Assembly: GCA_000727475.1 (NCBI GenBank)
Contig: KL647295.1
Location: 3,015,202 to 3,079,201 of the forward strand
Origin: Sarcocystis neurona
Lineage: Eukaryota > Apicomplexa > Conoidasida > Eucoccidiorida > Sarcocystidae
DNA length: 64,000 nt
Direction: 5' to 3'
Translations under genes and position numbers: made by a program
Shown: positions 55,301 through 64,000 of the stretch, one piece after another
Layout of the letters: each line of letters opens with the position of its first letter
Numbering within the stretch: position 1 is the first letter of the stretch
Notes under the pieces: model-generated
The model's input: the letters and a program-made list of their open reading frames with translations, nothing else
The model's database searches: none
What the model was told of the DNA's origin: nothing

Positions 55301-57490
55301 GTTCAAGGAAGAAGGCACCTACACGTGTATACGCGTGCGTGTATATTTACAGGACGACGCATAGGTGTGTACGTACTACTCTTCCTAACTATTAGAGAAA
55401 AAGTAATTACATGCGGGGTGTGAATGTCTGTAGAGATATTTGTACGCGTGTGTATCTGTGTGTTTCTTCATCGACACGTGTAACTGCTTGCCTTTTTGCA
55501 CCTTCGTGGAAATTACATATACATATATACACATGCGTATATGTGTACGACGCGTGTATGTAAATAGGTAGATGAACAGACGCATATATACACAAGGAGA
55601 AACAGCGTGGATAGAAAGGTGGCCACGTGTTGAGGAGGGAAATGCTACTTTTTTGCTGTTTAGAAAGACGAAGAAGAAGAAACAGGCAAGTCCACCTCGA
55701 CAGAAACTGCGGAATGTCGGAACGGTGTGGTGGATCGCTGGGGTGTACGTACACCGGAACAAAGGCGTCTGGCACCGAAAGAGAGACAAACCACACACAA
55801 AACAAGGAAGGCTGCCACGTGCCATCTTCTTTGAAGAGGAACATCTGCCCTCCATCGTCACGCCCAAACGAGTCGTTTTTCTTTGAAAGGAAATCACTTC
55901 GTGTTCACAACCAGAAGGTTCGACGGGGAATGGACGAGTACTGTGCAAGTGCAGGTAGACACATGCAGAGACAGGAAATCGAAGACGCCTACGGACGAAG
56001 GCAAATCAAGGTCGAAGAAGTTGTACATGCGTGCCTATATATGACAACAGACGAGCTGCTCAGCAGCAGGTTTATATGCACATATACAGAAATAGACACA
56101 CACATATATTATTACGGCCACACCCATTCCTTTATGTATGTATGGACAAAAATATTGCGAGATCCACAGGCTGCTCAGTAGAAACATACGCATGAATACG
56201 CAGATGTATACTGTTAGAAATACACATATGCGTATATGTATATACAACTAAGAGTAGAGGAAGAAGATCCACGGGAAGAGAGAGAAGGCAGAGACAAGAC
56301 GCGCAGAGATTCTCAGAGAACGTGTTCCCACGTGAAAATACGTATCTGCATGCATGAGCAACGCGGCTCAGGTGATATACTGTGAAGAATACACGTCCAC
56401 ATAAATACGTATAGGGGAATCAAAGTAGGGCAGGATCTGCGGCAAGGGAGAGTAATAGGCGCAAGACGCACAGGAAAGCAAAAGATGTGTTTCCACGTAG
56501 ATACAGATATATATATGTGTATAGGACAAAATACAGGTACGGAAATCTACCCACCGACATCAGTGATGGGCCGGTATATCTACTACGCCCATGCATATAT
56601 ATATGTATGTATGTCGCTGTTTCTGTGGTATGCAATTGATAGTCAGACTAGTGTCCAAAGGCAGAGACATACGCCGGGCGTAGAGAAGAAGATTATCCGT
56701 GTATAGAGGGAGGCCAGCAGAGGAATTCCGCATATACGGGCAGCAGGTGAGTGGACGCGATGTCACTTCTCGAGAAAGCGCGAGGCAAAGAAGCAGGAGA
56801 AACGAGGGAAAGCAGAAGAAAAACAGAGGTACAGGTCTGAGAAGGAAGGGGCCTGAGTTCTTAGAAGAAGACGAGGAAATCTGGAGGCAGCAGCAGTCGG
56901 GCAGAGACTGAGATTTGGCGACCGTGGGAGAGCAGTGCAGGCAGCAGACGAAGAAAACTATCTGCAAGAGCAGGAAGAATCCCACACATATATATGACAT
57001 GTATGCACATGTATGGGCTGTACATAGGTGTGGACATATATGTATGTATATAGTGTATATATCTCAATATATCTCAATACACATGTATTCATACATATGT
57101 GTCTCCACACACCTACCTGTATTTGCCTGTGAGCACCACACAGGTTTAAAGAGAGACATCATACGTAAGTGTGTATACATGAATGAATATCCACTAATAT
57201 ACTTGTACAGGAGTACGTACATATATGTATCAGGAGCAGTTACATCTATAAATACAGAGACACAGAACTGGAGAGAACGACGGAGAGGTAGAAAAAAAAA
57301 GAGGGTTATATGCAGGTCGATAGGGAGGCGGAAAGCGGCACAAGAGAGGGCACATACACACACACAGAGAGACAGGAGTTTCACCGAGAAAAGAAGACAG
57401 AAATGCAAAAAGAGAAAAACAGACGGAGACGGAGAAGACGCAGGCTGCGAGAGTTTCACCGGTACGTACGTGTGCTGCACGTATTAACAG
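55301..57490. other. no confident gene
   Basis: Plus frames 55572-55886 and 55627-56181 and minus frames 55948-55385 overlap. The plus strand is purine-rich (GAA/AGA) and the minus pyrimidine-rich, so long frames arise from composition. An AG-rich stretch at 56700-56915 and 57240-57440 is similar. Nothing has paired splice signals I trust. Confidence 0.4.
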
Positions 57491-57671
57491 GCTGAGAGCG
57501 CATGTCGACAGACGAAAGATGGGCATCGAAAGGACGCAGGCAGCAGCAGAAGAATTTGTGCTGCTGACGCAAAGCAGTCGAGCGCGAGAAGTTGAAGGCC
57601 GGCTTGACATGTTGCGCCTCCCTACTTTCCTGCAGATGTTGGTGTCCCCCTTCTGCGGCAGTCGCCCGTGA
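57491..57671 (+). CDS. candidate exon, helical charged protein
   Basis: After TATTAACAG the frame reads LRAHVDRRKMGIERTQAAAE then FVLLTQSSRAREVEGRLDML and ends SPFCGSRP before TGA at 57669-57671. An earlier donor (ATGTTG|GTGTCC, about 57643) is possible. It may belong to the same plus-strand gene as the repeat exons further right. Family unknown. Confidence 0.42.
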
Positions 57672-57754
57672 CCTCTTCAACACAAAAAGTGTGAACACGC
57701 CTTTCCTTATGTCTTCACCTCCAGCTGCACGTCCTTCACACACTCCATATAATC

Positions 57755-57860
57755 ATACATTTATCTACATACATATATACACGTATATATACATATATGT
57801 ATATCTCCCTCTCTCTATATATATATATATATGTATGTATAGATATACACATATGTATGT
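57755..57860. repeat. TA/CATA microsatellite
   Basis: Alternating ACATATATA and TATG repeats, including an uninterrupted TA tract near 57818-57832. Confidence 0.85.
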
Positions 57861-58208
57861 ATGTAAATCTAGCGAACTATCCACTTCACTTACACATCTC
57901 TGGGCAGCCCTCTGTGTGTGTGTGTGTGTTTCTGTAGGTAGGTAGGTACCTCCAAATATGGGTACTATACGCGCATGCGGATCTATTCGTGGTATGCACA
58001 TTTGAATATGTCCTCCGCCGTCCCTCCTCCTCCTCCCCTCTCCTTCATTTGTTCCCGCCCTCTCTCTGTAGAAAATACCGGGAAGAATAGGCTCGCGGAC
58101 GCACGACGTGCTCATTCAAAGAAGAAGAATAGGAAGACGTGGCAGAAAGAGAAGAGTTCTTCCTTTTTTTAAACGGAGAAGAAGAAGTGGGAGGAGTCTG
58201 CCACTCAC

Positions 58209-58328
58209 TCGTATAAGTGGACGCTGAAGAATTTGATCCGCCGTCAGCCTTCGACGCGGATTTCTTGTGAGCATCTCATCGCAGAGCTGCCGTAACTCAT
58301 CCGAGTAAACCGGGGGCATGGCAGGTAT
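58209..58328 (-). CDS. protein kinase domain, C-lobe exon
   Basis: An exon of exactly 40 codons, phase 0 on both sides, with acceptor TTCTTCTGAAAG and donor ATACGA|GTGAGT. It reads IPAMPPVYSDELRQLCDEML then TRNPRRRLTADQILQRPLIR. This is kinase subdomains X-XI: the 'YSxELxxLxxxMLxxxPxxRPTAxxIL' helix pair with the invariant Arg (R in NPRRRLTA), closest in style to NEK-type Ser/Thr kinases. The following intron ends TATTTTCTACAG at about 58069; reading on in phase adds only REGGNK and a stop, so the kinase domain may be near the C-terminus. The catalytic loop, DFG and glycine-loop exons were not found in the 5.7 kb upstream on this strand and may lie beyond the window. Confidence 0.8.
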
Positions 58329-58429
58329 CTTTCAGAAGAAAAGTTGAAGACAAAAGCAGAGCAATTCGTCAACATGAATTCAAAGTGTTGTAGCTGCGGG
58401 TTTATGCACCACTGTGTTAAACCTTCCCC

Positions 58430-58870
58430 TATTCATACACATATATACATATATGTATATATGTATATAAACTTCCCCATGCATATATCTATATATATTA
58501 AAATTTCCCTATTCATACACATACGGATATAAATCCTTCTCTATTCATACATATATATAAATGTATATGTATTAGTACTTCCCAGTTCATACTTACGTTT
58601 ATGTATGAATCCTTCCCTCTTCATACATATATACACATATATGTACATAGGTATATAAACATCCCTATGCATACACATATATATATATATAGATAGATAT
58701 TGAAATCCCTATTCAGACAAATAGACATACACCCGTACAAATCGTTCTCTATTTGTTACATGTATATATATAAATCGTTCCCTATTCATACGGGTATTTA
58801 TGTGTGAATCCTTCACTACTCAAATATATATATATATATATATATATACATCCTTCCCTATTCATATGTG
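58430..58870. repeat. minisatellite of CCCTATTCATACATATATA-type units
   Basis: About twelve imperfect units, each a TCCCTATTCATAC-like core followed by a variable TA/CATA tail, spacing about 30-60 bp. It lies in the intron or spacer upstream of the kinase exon. No coding potential. Confidence 0.85.
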
Positions 58871-59700
58871 TGTATATATGTATGTACGTATACGTGTCTG
58901 TGTATGTGTTTGTGTGAGTAGGGATGTCTGCAGCTAACGTACGAAGATACGTCTGCATTTCTTCTCATTACACACCAACATATACAAGACACTCCTCCAA
59001 CATTTATATGTATCTTCATCTTTATATTCATATGTATATTCGTGTATGCGTCTGTATATCTCTATGTGCGTGTAAACCGAATACATACACCCAGACATGT
59101 GTGCAAGACACGTATGTATATATACTACCCAGTGCACTTCAGTACAACATATATATATATATATATATGCGCGCCTACTACATTGAAATATGTATATTTA
59201 CCTGTAAATCTCTCTCTATATATATATGTTATATATATATGTGTGTGTGTGTGTTTCTGTGTATGTTTAAGCCGAATAGAGACGGGCACACATATGAGCA
59301 AGACACGTGGATATGTCTATACATCCCAGGGGACCGCAATGACATATATATTCATATGTGTGTGTGTACAGAGAGGGAAAAAGAGAGGCGGAAAGAGATA
59401 GAGAAGAGGGACGAGAAAGGGAAAGGAAAGTGCATGCACGTCCAAAGCATGCATGTTTGCGGAAAGAGATGTTAAAAGACACGTCCGTGGCAAACTTGGA
59501 CGAACCTATCCGCACCTGAAGGGGCAGGTGACAGACACGCCTGCATACGTATATTCATATCTATGTATGTAAAGGGACGGGAAGCAAGAGCGGGGAAGAG
59601 GAAACCGTGTGATGGAGAAGCATTTGATAGGGGAAAAGAGGGGAAAGTGTATGAAGAAAGAAGAGGCTGAGAAGACCAGCAGGTCGTTCTTCTTTTACAG

Positions 59701-60245
59701 GCAGCGAAGAAATTGCGTCGACCAGCCCCCGTAAGTCGCTTGCGTGGAAGGGCACCGTGAACGTCGCCTGCAGCAGCAAAACAGCAGCAACAGCAGAACG
59801 GCAGAAGCAGCAACAGCACAGCAGGAGCAACAGCGAAACAGCAGCAGCAGAAGCAGCGGCAAGACAGCAGAGGCAGCAGCAGGAGAGCAGCAGCAGCGGA
59901 AAAACGGCAGAGCAGCAGCAGAACAGCAGCAGCAACAAAGTAGCAGCAGGAGCGCAAGAGCTGCAGCAGAACAGGGTAGGTCACGCAGGAGCAGGAGAAG
60001 AGTCGACGCAGCAACAGAACACCACCACAACCAGATGCAGCAGTCCGACAGCAGCAGCAGGGAGACGGCCGAAACAACAAGACAAAGAAAAGCGAACCGC
60101 AGCAGCAGGAGCACTACAGGAGCACCACAGGAGGACGACTAGCAGCAGGATCAACGCAGCAGCAGCAGCGCGAAGAATGTATCATAAGCCGGAGCAGCCG
60201 CACAGTAGCGGCGGCAGCAGCAGCAGGGGCCACCCCGACGTTTGA
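59701..60245 (+). CDS. Gln/Ala/Ser repeat exons
   Basis: A 30-bp exon-like block, 59701-59730 (after TTCTTCTTTTACAG, ending CCCCC|GTAAGT), reads AAKKLRRPAP. A repeat exon begins near 59774 after GTCGCCTGCAG and is open to 60245 in one frame and 60142 in another. Both are Gln/Ala/Ser/Asn-rich; the longer ends RRMYHKPEQPHSSGGSSSRG. The intervening intron would be only about 43 bp, so the two pieces may not be joined directly. Typical coccidian homopolymer-repeat coding sequence. Confidence 0.48.
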
Positions 60246-62600
60246 AACAGAGCAAAGGAAGAACTCCAAAGCGATAAAAAAAAGACGCAGCAAGGACACC
60301 GACGTCCCTCGACTCAAGAAAACAGCAATTGCCTGCCTTTCTCTCCGCCCAAATTACCTATCTCTCACGTAAAGGCTAAACAGATATAAATGTTGACACA
60401 GCCATAAGACCCATATCGACGTCCCCGTACATATATGTATGGCAAGATCCGGCATCAAACGCATACGTGCATAAATATATATTCATATATAGAGAGAGAG
60501 ATGTATGAACCCGGTTTTCATCCTTATATGCATGCGTACATACGTAATATCATATGTATTCGAAGAGAGAAAATGATATACACGTGAAAGTGATACTGCT
60601 TTCACGACGTTAGAAACAGTAGAGACTGAACTACGTAGACAAACGTATTAACGCAGCCGTAACACTCATATGCGTGTCCATATATATATATATATATATG
60701 TGTATAGCGAGGTCTAGCAACGAATACGTATCTATTCATACCTATCTGTGTGAGCCCTGTTCTTGATCACATGCGTAGATGTGTACACATATAATATATG
60801 GAGAGAGAAAGAGAGGAAGTAATATATGAATGCAGGTGAAACTAAGCCTACAAAACTTCCATACATCCCTATGTCAATACTCCTCGGACTCCTAATGTAT
60901 ACATACATATATGTGTACGTACGTAGTGCCGCTAGTGCTTATGTATACATAGACTTCCATATAAACACGTCTGGTAGAACGTACATGCATGAAGTACGCG
61001 CTCCAAGGAGAGCGGGCACTGTTGGACGGATGAAGAGCAAAACGTGACAAAGACACGGGTCTCCCTTCCCTCGCAAGACTCCCTTTCTGTCCCCCTTTTT
61101 CCCAGTGAAGAAGGCGCGGCCGTCTCAGAAACTTCCTGTCGCTAGCCACGTGAATACTAGAAAGTATTTGGAAGAGAGACGTCTTTCTTGTCTCTTTTTG
61201 GGTGAAGAGAAGATCTTCCCCGCACACGCTGCCCAGGCGGAGAAGTCGAAGCGAAGAAGCAACCCCCGTCTGTGACGCCTGCGCGCTGTTCTTTCGGGGC
61301 GGCTCTGCTGCTGCTGCTGCAGTTCCTCTCGCTACGGAGGGGGCAATTTTTGTGGTTGTGTACATCTGCGTCCTACACATATATGTGTATACATATGCCT
61401 ACGTATTTCCACATAAATATATATGTATATATATATATATGTGTGTAGACGTTGTGGCAGAGTTGTACACTGGTGTGTAGGGGTGTCTCCGTCTGCGGTT
61501 TCCCATCTTCTTGAGAACGTCCAGTGCATCCCTTACATATTGAAAGGGATGGAAGTATATATAAAGGTATACAGAGAGAGACAGACAGATAGATAGATAG
61601 ATACAATACATAAACGCAAAACTACATATCCCTTTATCATACGTGTACCTCCCTATACATATATGTACATATAGGTATACATATAAGCTGAAAGAAAGTT
61701 CTATGCATCCCCCATATCTTTACAGGAACGGAAGTACATGAATACATAATTACACACAAATAGAGGTACGGTATTGATAGGTAGACAGTGCTTATCTCTA
61801 TATTTGTATGTCTTACGTAATTCTACCTATATATGTGTATATATGTACGTGTGGGCGTGTATTCGTGCGCCTGCATGCGCTGAGTCGAATCTGCTCCTTC
61901 CCTTTGCACCGTCTCCCTTGAGGATGGAGATCTGCACATTTTGGGCGACGTGAAAGAAGAGAGATATATATGTTCCACATAAAAGGCGGAGAAAAACTGT
62001 AGAGAGAGAGAGATGTGTGTCTACATGTATATTTAATAAGTAAACGTGTACAAACATTTCTATACATACGGAAGTTGGCGTTTGTTAGGCATGTAAACAG
62101 AGCGAAAACGCGCCCCCCCCACGAAGTTTCTTCATCCATTCGCATTTTCCTTGGAAAGGGACGGGCCTGCAGATATTGCAACGATTCCCTCCCTTCCCCC
62201 CTTCTCTTTTTATCAAACGTTCACACTTTTTCACACATTTCTGTCCCTCTCCTAGGAAGCTTTCTCGGTTCGAATACATGTGCTGACCCCTCCGAACCTA
62301 TCTTCATACGCATTTACATATATGTGGAGGGACAGATACAGATAGATAGATGAATAGACAGATATGCATATGTGTCTAAATATATGTGTGTGTGGCTCGA
62401 GACTAGCTGTAGACACATGTACGGGTGTCTATAAACACGTCTATACACGTGTAAATGTAGACACGTACGTACACACGTCTACGTGTCTATAAATGCAGAT
62501 ATATATTATAGACTACTTTATAGACACGGGTGCTGGCATATGTGGAAGAATGCGAGAAACTGATTTTCAACTCTGTCGTTGGCCTTCCTGCCTTTGGAAG
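60246..62600. other. TA-satellite spacer with weak exon candidates
   Basis: Mostly TATG/CATA microsatellite. A GCA/CTG patch at 61300-61325 gives an Ala run on the minus strand (frame 61380-60892) and plus alternatives. A plus block near 61893-61965 reads SLCTVSLEDGDLHILGDVKE. None has paired splice sites I can defend. Confidence 0.4.
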
Positions 62601-62741
62601 ATAAAGACGCACACTCCGACGCCTGTGACGCTGAGAATGAAAAGCGGCCACATTCGCTCTCCTTCCTCGAAAACTACCGAAGAAGAGTTCCTCGTCCCCC
62701 GGGTTGTCTATTCTGCTGCTGCTCCTGCATGGACTGCAAAA
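62601..62741 (+). CDS. internal exon, Cys-rich end
   Basis: Acceptor CCTTCCTGCCTTTGGAAG and a perfect donor GCAAAA|GTAAGTGG (62742), phase 1 to phase 1. Reads DKDAHSDACDAENEKRPHSL then RRRVPRPPGCLFCCCSCMDC. The Cys cluster (CLFCCCSCMDCK) could be palmitoylated or metal-binding. It may belong with the exon at the right edge. Function unknown. Confidence 0.48.
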
Positions 62742-63064
62742 GTAAGTGGCTATTCCCCAAGTAGCCCCGCTATATTTATATATAAATATATATATAGCTA
62801 CGCACAGATACGTAGACATGGATATATATATATATATATATATGTGCTTATACGTATATACGTTCATGCCTACGTAGCTGTGTACACCTGTGTGCACGCA
62901 GCTGTACCTTCATATCCATATCGAGGGATCCCATGACTAGCGTCTTTCCATATTTATACGTAGACATGAATATATGTGTGCAGAAACATCTGGACGGGAT
63001 ACGTAGAGCAGCACGTCAGAGTTGTTCTGCATTTAGACATATACATGTGTACAGAAAGACGTGG

Positions 63065-63250
63065 GGATAGCAGCAGGGCAGAGTTGTTCTACATGTAAGC
63101 ATATATATATATATATATATATATGTGTAGAGAGACGTATGGGCGAGGTACGCCGGCTACAGGTGTAGCAGCAGGTTCGAGTTGTTGGATATTCGTAGCT
63201 ATCTATTTTTCTATCTATACATATACATATATGTGTAGAGAAACGTTTGA
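63065..63250. repeat. TA microsatellite with a repeated AGAGACGT-type motif
   Basis: Imperfect repeats of about 70 bp (TATATGTGTAGAGAGACGT..., GTGTACAGAAAGACGT..., GTGTAGAGAAACGT...) with TA tracts between them from about 62970 to 63250. Confidence 0.6.
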
Positions 63251-63725
63251 ACAGGCTGCTCCTACAGGAAGACACAAAGGTGTGTGCCAGAGCAATATGA
63301 ATACGTTTGTTGTGGAAAAGCGTTGTTTTACATATACGCGCCCACAACATGTACATACACAAATATATTTATATATATGTAGATGCAAGAAAATAGGTCC
63401 TCTGTGATGAACTACATAGAGACATACACTAATACGTGCGTTCAATGTGCGTCCAATAGGAATGTCACTATCATATCTGCAAACAACGCGTATATATGCT
63501 TCTGTATACACAAAGACGTCTCCATATATATATATATATATGTATTGTAGATAAAATGTAACAGATATATCTACATATGTATGGATATGTGAAGATGCTT
63601 GATAGAGAGCTGCTACGGAGAAGGAAAATCTAACAACAATATATTGTAAAACAAATATACACATATATATATACATATATTTATGCGTACTGGCAGGTGA
63701 TTCACAGAGAGCTGCTATGAAGTAG

Positions 63726-64000
63726 TGTGAAGAACGGGGAGAATGAGATAGTTGAAATACGTACGTATGTTGATGTTGTGGACGGAGTTATTGCCTCACA
63801 AGGATTTGACGAAGTACACACCAGCAGCGGGAATTGCAGTGACGAAGTGGTCAAGAGAATAGCAAGGGGAAGAAGACAGACGAACAGCAGACGAAGAAGA
63901 CGAGGAGACCACGAGAAAAGAAAAAGGGAGAGGAGCAGGCAGCAAAGGCCTCAACCGGCGGGGACACTGCCGGCAACGGGGGGCGTCACTGGCTATGACG
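63726..64000 (+). CDS. exon open at the right edge, basic protein
   Basis: The plus frame is open from about 63721 to the end of the window, with a likely entry after TGAAGTAG. It reads VDVVDGVIASQGFDEVHTSS then SDEVVKRIARGRRQTNSRRR, a long Arg/Lys/Glu-rich region and PQPAGTLPATGGVTGYD at the edge. The mixed acidic/hydrophobic start and basic middle look genuinely coding; no motif identified. The gene continues beyond the window. Confidence 0.55.

Noticed and set aside
59472..60114. Minus frames of 140-200 codons made of Leu/Cys/Ala runs
   Set aside because: These are the antisense of CAG repeats; Gln/Ala/Ser on the plus strand is the usual coding sense.
1..64000. CRISPR array, insertion sequence, prophage or other bacterial-type system
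   Set aside because: Intron-split genes, coding CAG repeats and TA microsatellites show a eukaryotic genome. The tandem repeats lack spacer structure, and I saw no transposase or reverse transcriptase motifs.

Overview
The window looks like nuclear DNA of an apicomplexan coccidian, most likely an eimeriid (Eimeria or Cyclospora-like). This is inferred from sequence alone. Coding stretches are full of CAG/GCA-type repeats read as runs of Ala, Gln or Ser. Genes are split by short to long GT-AG introns, and introns and spacers are packed with TA/TATG microsatellites. There is no operon structure, no rRNA, and no tRNA that I could fold by eye. Most gene models below are hand-spliced: I looked for pyrimidine-rich acceptors, GTAAGT-like donors and matching codon phase. 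Many real exons lack an ATG or a stop, so exon edges are approximate unless stated.

Layout. 1-15 kb is repeat-rich. It holds one long Ala/Gln/Ser-rich open frame (5419-9294), several CAG-rich exon candidates on both strands, and a degenerate 20-22 bp minisatellite (11.44-11.91 kb). 15-24 kb holds one multi-exon plus-strand gene for a large single-pass membrane protein whose exon phases chain across five exons. 24-31 kb is gene-dense: a plus gene and a minus secreted protein gene converge with about 12 bp between stops (26369/26382), followed by a 567-589 aa minus-strand secreted or membrane protein (28512-30281).

33-46 kb contains the best identified genes. These are an MMTAG2-family gene (33668-37859, four exons, 179 aa, phases and length fully consistent); a minus-strand secreted protein with a concanavalin A/LamG-like domain (41248-38512, four exons, 321 aa); a plus-strand secreted, divergent FKBP-type protein (42787-45416); and a small minus-strand Cys/His-rich protein (45882-45413) overlapping the FKBP 3' end. 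46-52 kb carries more very small spliced genes. 52-64 kb returns to TA-satellite DNA with scattered exons: a protein-kinase C-lobe exon (58209-58328, minus), Q/A/S-rich repeat exons, and a coding stretch open at the right edge.

The genes do not form an evident pathway. A recurring theme is compact neighbouring genes for predicted secreted or membrane proteins, and very small multi-exon genes that ordinary ORF calling would miss.
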